DNA from: Diphasiastrum complanatum
Taxonomy: Eukaryota > Streptophyta > Lycopodiopsida > Lycopodiales > Lycopodiaceae
Assembly (NCBI GenBank): GCA_029204225.1
Contig: CM055107.1
Location: forward strand, 42,778,007-42,842,006
Length of the DNA: 64,000 nt
Reading direction: 5' to 3'
Both the position numbers and the translations under genes were made by a program. The notes beneath the pieces were generated by a model. It was not told the origin of the DNA, did not search any database, and saw only the letters and a program-made list of their open reading frames with translations. Shown in pieces: positions 46,701 to 58,700 of this stretch; position 1 is the stretch's first letter; the number at the start of each line of letters is the position of its first letter.

Positions 46701-49700
46701 TCCGTAATCAGTACCCTATCCCTCATATGGATGACCTGTTTGACCAGTAAGGCCAAGCCAAGATTCTAAACTTGACCTCCGTTCCGGTTATCACCAGATT
46801 CGTATGCATCCTCCTGATGAGCACAAGACAGCTTTCCGTACCCACTTTGGTCTGTATGAGTTTCGTGTCCTTCCTTTTGGTGTTACCAATGGCCCGCCCA
46901 CTTTTCAGAATGTCATGAATAACATCTTTCGTCCTCTGCTTGGAGAGTGTGTCATTGTTTATTTTGACGATATCCTCATTTATAGCACCACTCTCTCTCT
47001 TCATGTTCAGCACGTTCGTTTTGTTTTTGTTTTGTTAGTTACTCATCATCTGTATGCTAAACATTCTAAATGTTCTTTTGCTGTTGTACAAATCAAATTT
47101 TTGGGCTTCTTTGTTACTAATGGTACTGTTCGTCTCGACCCTCGTAAGGTCCGTTCTATTCTTTCATGGCCTGTGCCTGCTGATGTTCATGATGTTCGTA
47201 TGTTTCTTGGTCTTGCTATCCATCTTCGTAAACCAGTTGCTCATTTTGCCACTCTTGCATCTCCTTTGCATGCTCTGTTGTAAAAGGAAACTTCATTTGC
47301 TTGGACTCCCGCATGTCAGTCAGCTTTTGATACTTTGAAGGTTAAGCTTACCACTGCCCCTGTTTTATGTCTTCCAGATTTTTCCCAGCATTTTGCTGTT
47401 GAGACTGATGCTAGTTCCACAAGATTAGGTGCTTTGTTACGTCAGCGTCAGTGTGTTATTGCATATGAATCCCGTCATCTTCATTCGTATGAGCAGCGCT
47501 ATTCCACTCACGAAAAAGAGTTGCTTGCTATCATTGTTGCTTTAAAGAAGTGGTGTCATTATCTGTATCGTGTTCCGTTTGATGTTTTTACTGATCACCA
47601 GTCACTTCGTTATTTGTATACACAAAAGGATCTTAGTGATCGTCAGTACCGTTGGCTTCAGTTTTTACAATCCTTTCATTTTGATATTCATTATAAGCCT
47701 GGTAAAAGTAACGCTGCTGCTGATGCTTTGTCTCGTTTACCTGCTCTTACTTACAGTCTTGTTACGTCTCCCCACTCTTGGTATGATGATCTTCCTCAAG
47801 CTTATGCCACATGTCCAGACTTTCGTGATCTTATGTCATCTGCCTCTCGTCCTTTCTCTCACCCTCACTAGGTTTATTCCATTGTTAATCATCGTTTGTT
47901 TCACTATGGTTCGTTATGTATTCCCCGCACTCTCGACATACGTCCACAGCTCCTCCTTGATGCCCATTCCTCTCCTGTCGGTGGCCATTTTGGTTTTCAG
48001 AAGTCCTTGTTCCATTTGAAAGAACATTTTTATTGGCCTTCCATGAAGCGTGAGCTTTCCCACCTTATTCATACTTGTGATTTTTGCCTTCGTAACAAGT
48101 ATTCCCGTGAAAAACTTGGCGGTCTCCTTCAAAGTTGGCCTATTCCTTCCCGCCAGTGGACTGATATATCTATGGACTTCAATTTAGGTCTTCCCCGTAC
48201 TCAGCGTGGTCATAACTCTTGTTTGTTGGTAGTTGATAGGTTTTCTAAACAAGCTCATTTCATACCAGTCAGACGTACAATAATAGCAGAGCAGTGTGGT
48301 CGTATATTTATTTCTGAGATTTTCCGCTTACATGGTCTCCCACGATCTATACTTATTGATCGGGATACCAAGTTCACATCAGGTTTTTGGACAGAGCTTA
48401 TGCGTATCTTGGATGTTAGGATACTTATGGGCACTGCTTATCATTCTTTTGCGGATGGTCAATCTGAGGTTATTAACCGGGTATTGGAGGATTATTTACG
48501 ACATTATGTTTCTCCTTCTGGTCGTAATTGGGATCAGCATTTATGTTTGGCTGAGTATAGTTATAACAGTTTTGTTAGTTCCAGCACAGGTGTTTCTCCT
48601 TTCCTGCTTGCTCATGGATACTCACCAGTTCTACCCAGTATACCTGCTCCTCCAGATGATGCAACTGTTACTATTTCATCTTATCTTTCGAGTGCTCGGG
48701 AGATTATTACTAGAGCTGCTACTCATTTACAGCATATTCAGCAGTGGTACAGGACCATTGTTGATCGTCATCGGTGCCATGTTGAGTTTGCAGAGGGAGA
48801 TCCTGTTTTTCTCCGGTTACGCTTTGCTCGCCATCGTTTTGTACAGGGTCTTGCTTCTACTGAGAAGCTTGCGCCGCGCTATTATGGGCCTTTTCAGATT
48901 CTTGAGCGCCTCAGTCCAGTTACATATTGCCTTGAGTTACCTGCTGCTACTCGGGCTTGTGATATCTTTCATGTCAGTTTATTACGTGCTGCTATTGAGG
49001 ATGATGCTCCTCGAGATTCCTCATTTCCTACAGATCCAGAGCTTTTTCCATTCCTGCCAGCTGCCATTTTACAGGTGCGCTTATTGCATAGTCGTCGCCA
49101 TCGGCAGGTTCAGTTTTTGGTCCAATGGGATGGTTGTCCTATTGAGGAGGCTACTTGGGAGCCCATTGATGTTTTTTATCATACCCCTATCCTCGCTGAT
49201 CAGGCTCGATCACGTGCAGCTACCATTGCTTCTCGGGATGCTCCGGCTTCTCTTGAAGTTCCTTTCTCAGATGGGATATCTTGATGCAGTATTTTTCTCT
49301 GGCACTGGTTCTTATCTTATTTTGCCTACATTGGGGGCAATGTTCTTTATAGCCAGGGAGAGTTACGGACTTCAGGATACAGGCCTACTGGGCTACTCTG
49401 CATATATTCCGCAGGCCTCTTTACATTTACTGTTGGTTATGTATATTTCTGGTTACGCATTTTATATTAGTCATGTATAGGCCCCAGAGCCTTTTTATAT
49501 GCTTATGACCCGCACTGGGTCCTTTTTTATGACATTGACTGGCCTTGGGCCCTTATTATATGGTTATATGTGGAGTGGGGGCCCGTAGGAGGCGCACTAT
49601 TTTCCCTCCACATTTTGCCTCCCTTTGCTTTTGAATTCCTATTTTAGGGTTCATTGGTAGGGTATTTATAGGGGCATTTGTACACTCATTTTTCAGATTA

Positions 49701-52700
49701 TTGATTGGTATTGCTTGGGCTCTTCGTGGGAGAACCTATTGTCTTGTCTATTGCTTGTAGGGCTTTAGTCTATTGCTGTCTTTTATGCTTCATTGATTCA
49801 ACACCTGAGATTTTGATCATAACTGAGAGGGAGTGTGTGTGTAGGAGAGAGAGTGTGAGTGTGAGGCAGAGGGAGAGAGCTTAGAATTTAGGAGTGTGAG
49901 CCTTGAGGCTTGAGAGCGGGGAGTCTATTATAAGTTAGAAGTAGAAAGTCTTAGTACTAAGTAGGTAGTAACTAGTAAGTAGGTTCAAGGTTCAAGGTTG
50001 GGGAGTGAATTCTGAAAGATAATAGATTATATTAAATCAGAAACTCATGGGATCGTGTGACAATTGAAGCAAACTACGGCACATCAGGCACAAAGCAGTG
50101 GACCTACATGTAAAGTTTAAACAGTACATGGTAATAGTTAGTCTCAAGTTTCTATCTAGTATCACATGTAAGTTGTAGTTGTGAACACTGAAGTTTGAAC
50201 TTTGAACACTGAACATTGAACATTCAACTATCAAGTGTCGACAGACTACATAGATGATGACACATAGTACAGACTACATAGAACAGTTGTCAGTGACTCA
50301 TGAGACTCGAGAGATCCTCTTTGAGGCTTCAGTCTTGACTCTTGATTCTTGAGTCTCGACTCTCCATGGTCCATCTTGAATCTTGAGTCTTGACCTATTT
50401 TGTGCAATGTGTTTGATGAACCATGATAGGTACTGCGGTGTTAGATACATAGGTGGCCTTGCTCGGATAAAGGCACATGCACTACGCTTACGGGGACATG
50501 AGATAACGGGCTGCAAACAAGCACCAGAGTTGTTACAAGAGCTCGTACATGCACCTGCCCTACCTCCTAAGGACTCAAAGGAGGCCCGTCCTTCGATACC
50601 TAGAGGTGGCTCTCCTGACTCTTGAGTCCTCTGATCTATTTGAATATATTATTTTGAAATATGTATTGTGGAATTTGAATTTTGTTGTAACTTGTAACTT
50701 GTTTGAAGTCAGGACTCAAAAGTTCAAGGTTTGAAAATTGAAGCTTAAACTATTTTATTCATCATTCTAAATTCTAATTTCTTTCAATTGTCCGTTATGA
50801 ATGTAAATCATGATTCATAGTTTCATTCAACATTCAACATTCCAATTACCAAATTCATGAGTCTTTTATGTAAATTGGAAACTGCTACCTGCAACATGTG
50901 CTATAATTTTTTTGTGTTGTAGCTTTTCGTTCAGCAGAGCGACCAGAGCCTTCCACATTGCGGCGTACATCTGCAGCTCCTGAGCCTGGTTCCTCTTAGA
51001 CTCAGTCTCTTGGTGATGTTGGGACCCAGGGTGACACAGGAGCAGGACCTAGCAGTACTTATGGCATTGGGTTCCTCTAGAGCACCATCTACAAATCGTG
51101 CACCATCAAGGTAGAGCCCTTGGTCGAGGACAGGCTAGAGGCAAGGACTATTATATGGCCTCTTGGACGCAATCAAACAAGGAATTGGAAGAGATTGTTG
51201 TTAGGAGGTGCTTTTACACATGTGACCTCCCATGATCGGTTTGGAATGGGAGGGTCCCAACATGGATCATTTGTGGAGGAGAGGACTTCTTGGTGAGCTC
51301 TCTCCATTGATCGGGAGCTACAACCGATCAAGAAGTCGTGGGAAAAGTAATCCCTTTCAAGTTTTAAGTTTCAGCTTTATTACTTAATTTTTGAAGTTTG
51401 ATTATTTTAATTGCAATTTGGCACAATCATCGACTGCCAATGTTGAACTTTAATCACCATTGGTTGCTTGGAAACCAGGTATGGGTGTACTATCATATCT
51501 GATGGCTAGACTGATGCAAGGAAGCGACACATCTAAATATATTCGTGTCTTCCTGCATACGCACGATGTTTTTGAGAGCCATCGACACCTCCGAGGCAGG
51601 CACATCAGTCACTAGCGAGTATATGTTTCACCATATCCAAGAGGCCATTGTGGAGGTGGGACCAGAGAATGTTGTGTAGCTATACAATTACAATTCAAAC
51701 TTGATTCTTGATTCTTGAAAGTTGTAAAATTTTGTTAAGACTTACAAAATATAGCCTACATGCTGCAACTTAAGACTTCAGAATCACAACTCACAAGTAT
51801 CTATTGCAACTTTCGAATTTGTAATTTGTTCAATTTGCAGCTTGCTTAATACAAGACTCAAGTTTCAAGTTAGTAGCTGTAAGTTGTGCTATAATTTGTA
51901 AATTGTGCAGTTGTGACGAACAATGCTACAAATTGTCGTGTGATGGGGAGGCTTGTAAATGAGGCCTTTTTTTTGGACGCTGCACACTATCTCAACCTCC
52001 TGTTTGAGGACATCGCACGGATACCATGGTTTTCAAGGAGGTCGTTGACACAACACGATTCTTGGCGAGATTTGTTACCAAGAAGTTGAGGGTCCTCAAT
52101 ATGTTCAAGGCCCATTCTACCCTTGACGTTTTGAGACAAGGCCCCCACCAGGTTTGAACTTTCAACTTTGCAACTTGTTTGATGTTTGAACTTTGTTTTA
52201 GAATTCGAATCTTGATGTCAAATATTGACATCAATGATCAAACAACTAGTTTGAGACTTGCCTCTTGACTCTTGACATTTGAATCTCGCACTAGTGAGTA
52301 GTAACTAGTTACTTAGAAGTTCTAAGAAAGTGTAACTACTCACAAATGTCAACAATCAGTGAGAACTTAGAAGCTAGAATCTAATAACTACTTAGAAGTT
52401 AGAATCTAGTAACTATTTAGAAGTTACTACTAACTTGAAAATTGAAATCATTGTGAAGTTGTCCAGATTTGCATTCATGTTCCTTGTTATGGGACGCCTC
52501 TTGAAAGTTCATGCAAGCTTGAGGCAAATGGTTGTTTCAAACCATTGGACGGAGTGGGGGTCAGCAACATTGACTTGTGACAAAATCGCTACAATGCAAA
52601 TGAAGGTAAGTCTCCTAAATTAATAAACTATTATTTGCATTTTTTAGTTCCTTATGGGAGGATATGCCCAATGAGCCAAATGTTCAACAACTACTAAAGG

Positions 52701-55700
52701 TTCTCATACGAAGACAAATTAAGTATGTGTTACTATTTGAAAAAAACTCTATAAAAAGCATCAACAACCCTCTATATAAAGCATTGACATAGCTTGACAA
52801 TAATGCATCCAACAAGCATTGGAATCAAATAATTGTCTCCACAAGATCTCTTCAACTTGGTGATAAAAGCCAATAGATGAGCACCATTCTCATCATTATT
52901 GGATAGAAATTAAAATATTGAGTGTTGCAACAAATTTATTTAAGCTAAAAACTCTCGCAATCTATCCAATACATTGAATTCATAAAATAAGACCCTATTA
53001 ACAATATAGTTGAGGCAAAACTTTGTATTTCATACACATAATTGACTTAATACCATTTCAAAGATAATCACAGACAATGTCAAAAAAGAAACCCTTACTA
53101 CGAAAAGGCCATTAGCCAATATTCAAAAGTGCTCAATTAGCATACAAGAGAGAAAAGGGTAGCTCAATAAAGTAATAGTCTCGAAATACATGACTTAAAC
53201 CCTACATTGTCTGTGATGGGTTGTCGTTCATCCTTTTTTCCAAGAGGAATATCATCAAGGGGAGCCTTTAGTTTGACGTCATACCCAGCCTTCCTCCATT
53301 CAATCAAGCGCCTACGTCCCAACATCTGTTTGAACCATATAACCATCCAAAGATGTACCATTCAATTAGACCAAAATTGGCGTCCATAGATGCTATACTG
53401 AGTGCTCACTAAAATACTGATAAAGAAATTAGTTGTAATATCCACATGGACATCACTACATAAGTTTGTGAAAGGCAAACTAAATAAGATAAAAATAGAG
53501 AAAACGAGTGAAGTAAAAAGCAAGAATCTTGACCAGCCTTACAAGTTTTTCAATATGATCAAGTAGTTGTTCAGAAGGTTGAATAGCCCGAAATAATGCA
53601 CTATTGGAAACATTTTTCTCTCCACTTTGCATCTCCAACAACCCTACATGCCCAACATGCACTTAGCACCAACCATCTAGGTATTCTACGAAACAAAACC
53701 CCAACAAACCAAAACTTGACAATAGCAATAAAAGTAGGCTCTTAAGCATAGCAGTTAGCTATGATCCAAATAACAAGTCTGACTTTATTCTTATAAACCA
53801 ACGACTCTAAATGCATCAAAAAAATAGTTTGCCCTAGGAGAAAAGACCCAGAAAGAATAATCCACAATGAGACTAATTCCTATTGAAGACTAAAAAGGGC
53901 ATTTGTAGCTTAGAACAAGAGAAACATACCCTTACATGTAATTTTTTTGGTAGGCTTGTGCTTTTTCTATTTACAAACATGATTGCCTCAGTGATTACTA
54001 GATCACCCAAACGACTTACGAACATGAGCTAGTTGCTTGACAGTAATACTACCCCGCATTGCTAACTTGTAACGTGAGGTACATCAAGTCACAATTGGCG
54101 ACAATATTGATGTAAGGTGTCTAGTTCAAGTGGCATTCATGACTACCTCCTCCAGCCCTATGGCCCTCTAAGCAACACGTCCTTACAGTGTGATTTGGGG
54201 TCATAGGACGTGTTACATGTGATTACTAGGCCCTAACATTCCTTCCCCCTTTTGGAAAGTCATCGTTCCTCAAAGACAAACTTTGAAGTTTGGGTACAAT
54301 TGTTGTAATCATTATGGACTCTCCCATGTGGCTTCTAACATATGTAGTCCTTTCCATGTCAGTAGAAACCTTGGGAAGATGCAATTTGCAATTGTCTTGG
54401 CCTCCATGCTAGTATACGCTCAAGTCCATGATCTGACGTATCTCCTTCCTTAATACAACCATGCCTCCAACCAAGTTGTCAATCTCATGTGAGCATTTCT
54501 TTGAAAAACTTATATGAAAAACCAGATGCACTCTACATCCCTTTGGTCACTCTAGCTTGTAAGCAGCTATAATAGCCCCTACATAATCCAACCTACGGTA
54601 AATTCAAACATCAGTAGAACTAGACAAGACAAACCCAACACCTAGATGATTGAAGATTCTAGGTCATGACCCATCCAAGTAGCATGACACTAATCGAATG
54701 ATCCATCAATCAATGATGCCTATAGAGTCACACCCCCCCAATTTTTATGGCCTCAACCCATGGGCTCTCTCTTTGGTATATTTAACCAGTGTCTCACCTC
54801 TTCCAAATCCTACTTATCCATACTGCTCTCTCTAACTATAGCTAATGTGCCCATGTATAATTAGCGTTCCTAAGTCATGGTCAACATAGACTAGTTATAG
54901 TTATTAACCATTAGTTCTCTAATCCTTACCCTTAACCTAAGGTTAGTGGCTAATTAACCTAAGATAATTAGGGACATAACATACTTCTCCCCTCTAGAAC
55001 ATTTTAGTCATCAAAAACGGAAGTCACCGTAATTCTTCTTTGAACTTCCAACTTTCTCCCAAGAGTCGTCATCATCCGATCATCCCTTCTGATGAACCAA
55101 GAACTCCAAGACTAAAAACTTTCTCAATTATTTCTCTCTCTTGTCAAGCACTCTTTCTAGCTCCAAAGGGAAACTAGATGATATGTCCTCCACCTGACAA
55201 GTGAATTCCCTTCTTGTAAGCTCAACTTAAATCAACTTACATGAAACCTTGGATGCCCTTTGACTCCATCTAAGAGATCTAACTGGTAAAGCCAAAGAAT
55301 TGACTCACTTCATTATCTTTGAAGGTCCAGAGTACCTCGCAAATAACTTGTAATGTCAGGACCGCTGACAACCATTACTTCGTTATCCAGTTCTCATTGA
55401 TTTCGAGTCGGTAGGAATTCTAAGATACACTTGGTCACCTTCTTGAAACTCTCTAGGAGATCTCGTCATGTCCACGTAATGTCAAGTTCCATCTTGAGCA
55501 CTTTGAACATTTACTAACTATTTGAATTTCAACTGGGAATGTCGTCCTAAGTTCTTGAGTAATGCTACCGATGGTGAGGTAACTGCAGCTTACATAAAGC
55601 ATCTTTTTGGGTCTGATGTTGACTTGGTGCTTGATCGTGATTCTTTCTCTCGTGCCTTCCATCGTAGTCCTCATCTTGTTGTTGGTGGTCCTCGTCTATG

Positions 55701-58700
55701 AACACCTTCGTGATTGCTTTCCACCTGAGGACGCTGCTAGTGGCTTTTTTCAACTCTTTCAGGCCTGCTCTTTTATCACCTCTGGTCACATTCCTTCTTC
55801 TGTCGCACGTCCTTTGTCTACGTCTCGTTTGATCACCATGTCTAAAGCCTAGGGTGACGTCCGTCCCATCGCTATTTGCGAAGTACTCCTCCGTCTTGTT
55901 AGTCGCTCTATCTGTTTTCAGTTTCAACAGATTTTCGCCTTCTTTTCTCTCCCCTCATCAGTTTGGCCTCTCTACTCCTGGCGGCTATGAAGCTGTCATT
56001 CATGGTTTGCGTGCCACCCTTGATCTCCATCCTGACTGGGTTGTTCTCCAAGTGGATGTTTCCAATGCTTTTAACTCTGTTTCTAGAGCTGCGATCTTTC
56101 AGGAACTGTGCGCGGCTGGTGGTGAGTTGGCTCAGCTTATCCCATTTGTGCGGTTGTTCTATGCTACTGAGACTCCTCTCTTTTACAGTGACCATGTGCG
56201 CTCTGGGGATCTTTCTACTATCCAGTCTGCAGCAGGTACTCGTCAAGGTGATCCTTTGGCTGGTCCTCTTTTCGCTCTGGCTCATTTCCGTGCACTTCGA
56301 GCTTCTGCAGAGGCCTTTCCCTCCTGCTTATTTCCTTCATTTGCTGATGACACTCTTATTCTTGGTCCTGCTCCTATGGTGCTCCTCGCATTTCATCATT
56401 TCTCTGAGCAGCTGGCTTCTCTTGGTTTGTCTATTCAACCTCGCAAGTGTTCAGTGTGGTCTCCAGCAGGTCTTCCCACGAACTTTGTTCCTCAAGGTTT
56501 CCTTGCTCCTTCGGATGGCATTCGCATTCTGCGTGTTCCTTTTGGGTCTGCTTCCTTCAGCTCTGCTTTTCTTGGTGAGGCTCTCTAGGAGGATGTTGCT
56601 CATTCAGATCTGCTTCCCCGGTTGGGCGACACTCAGGTCGTGTTTGGCATCTTGACGTCTTGCTTTATCCAGCGTCCTTCTAATCTGCTGCGGACTTTTC
56701 CCCCTACTCCGAGCTGACAGCCAAGCCCCGGCACCAGGACCCGCACAAGAAAGAAGTCGAGCTCGATGCAACGCCAAAGGAGCCTCAGAGAGCATGCTGG
56801 AAAGGGTATGCTTGTGCACGCGCTCCATAGGGTCTCTTGCATGTGATCTGAGCTGAAAGTGAGGAGTTGCTCAAAAGGAGGAAGACAAGCTTGGGCAGAG
56901 AGGGGGAGGAGCTCTCGCGCAGCGATGAGGAGGTGCTGGAAAGGCAGAGAACCGCTATCCACATGAGCAATGCAATCCGCCAAGAGAGGGCGAAAGCCAG
57001 AAAGGAACCGAGAAGACAAAGCAGGGGCGACAAGAACCCAGCTCCCAAGAAAAGCTGCAGGAGCAGAAGAAACTGTAGAGAGAAGACCCACACCTCCACA
57101 AGAAAAGGGTAACCGAGCCTGGTTCCGTGCTGAAAGGGACACCTGAGGACTTAACATGGAGAAAAGATTCTCAAGCAATTGCCACATGATGGTGAATGCA
57201 TGGAAATTTATTTTCTTCTCTAGAAAGAAGAAAGTCCAACAACAAGACCTTAAAGATTGTACTTCAGTCCTACATGAATATAATCATTTGCAAAGATAGG
57301 TTGGTTGTCAAGGTCACTATCTTACAAAGTTAAGCTCAACATGTCAAAATAGACAATCTTGTGCACTACCTTCCTTCCGGTTGTCTTCGGCCATCTTCAC
57401 CACTGCTCTTCATCTTCGCTTGGGGGTTCCTCATCCTTCGGTCTTGGGTCTCTCCAGGTGTGTTTGTGATCACCCTATTGATGCTCTTGCTATCCACCTC
57501 CTCCGCTGTCCTTCTGGGTGTGAGCGCACAGCTACGCATGATGTTGTCAGAGATGCAGTAGCCGCTATAGCCAGAGATGGAGGATTCCATGTCCTCAGAG
57601 AGCAGTCTCATGTCCTTCCCTTTTCCGCGTCCCACTCTTCCCGCAGGCGTGTTGACATTGTCCTCTCTCGGGATGGGCTTCGTACCTTGGCAGATGTTGT
57701 TGCTGATCCCACGGGTGACCTATTGCCTCTGCCTTCACACCAGGAGAAGCGGCAGGCGTGGCAACACAAGAGCAGGAAAAAAACTACTCCGACAGGCACC
57801 CCACTGATGCTTTCCTTCCCTTGGCTATTGAGACTTATGGCACCTTGCATCAACGCTTTGAGGATTTTCTTCGCATGTGTTCTCATCAAGCGGCAGAGCG
57901 TCAAGGTATTCCTGGTTCTATTCTCATGGCTTCTTTCAAACAACGTGTTTCCATTGCCCTGCAACGTGCTCAGGCCCTATCTATTCTGCATCGGACGATG
58001 GTGGCTGGTCTGCTACATCTCATCTCCCTTCATTAGCCGACTCACCACCTCTTCACTTTTTTGATCTGCTGCAATTAGTTGGCAGACTCCCACGGACATC
58101 ATCATAGTTTATGCACTTTTATTTTTAATGCCAGAATTTGGATTAATCTTAACTGTACTGCAAGCTTCAGTCTTGTTTGAGCCTACTTTTGTTTAAACTT
58201 CCCCTTCGGGGTGTATATTTCTTTTTCATCAATGTACCTACTACTTTTTCCTATAAATAAATGCACCAGGGTTTTCTCTCTTCCATATCTTTCTTTTGTG
58301 TTTCCATCCAGCTAGGATTCCATATTTATTAGCTTCAGATTATGCTCGCAAACAACCTTAAAAATTTAATCGTCTAGCTTTTATGAATTAAACTGCTCGT
58401 TGACATCAAGCACTTACAAGTATTACTACAACATTGGCTCCCTCTAGGTATACAAGTATGTCAATAGCATTAGAAACATAAGACAGTCTAGATCTCATGT
58501 TTCAGATTATAATAGGTGATCAGTCTCTTATGTTCATCTACTTACTAGTCACTAGTGGGGATTGACTGACTCCGAGCCACTCTCTAGTGTCTGCTTCTAG
58601 ATTCAAGCATCAGTGTGTCCAAATATGAGAGCCTGTGTCTCATTCCATTCAAATTCGGATTCAGCCCTTAATGTGAACTTTAATCATCCTTGAAAGTCTG

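Larger units (their letters stand above)
44132..49824 (+). mobile_element. Ty3/gypsy chromovirus 'Gypsy-B', nearly full length
   Basis: 5' LTR remnant 44132-44271, primer site variant TTAGTATCAGAGC (44272-44284), leader with T-run and triple repeat, gag-pol (44997-49284), polypurine-like TTGGGGGCAA and 3' LTR 49341-49824. The LTR parts in common differ at 2 of about 140 positions, so insertion is recent. The 5' LTR has lost its first about 345 bp. It sits in intron 4, antisense to the GTPase gene. Confidence 0.93.
55561..58250 (+). mobile_element. LINE-like (non-LTR) retrotransposon with inverted middle segment
   Basis: Plus strand: RT domain (55561-56718), then a segment whose coding sense is on the minus strand (about 56720-57190), an AT-rich piece (about 57200-57360), then the C-terminal region again on the plus strand (57361-58060). 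The 3' end has CCCCTTCGGGGTGTATATTTC and a CCTATAAATAAATGC end. It lies in intron 2 of the GTPase gene, antisense to it. Confidence 0.85.

Noticed and set aside
48296-49480. 394-codon hydrophobic frame overlapping the Gypsy-B integrase
   Set aside because: Out-of-frame shadow of the integrase; Leu/Ile-rich from the T-rich second positions, not a membrane protein gene.
55908-56285. Minus-strand frame antisense to the LINE-like RT
   Set aside because: Shadow of the RT coding sequence on the opposite strand, which has all conserved RT motifs.
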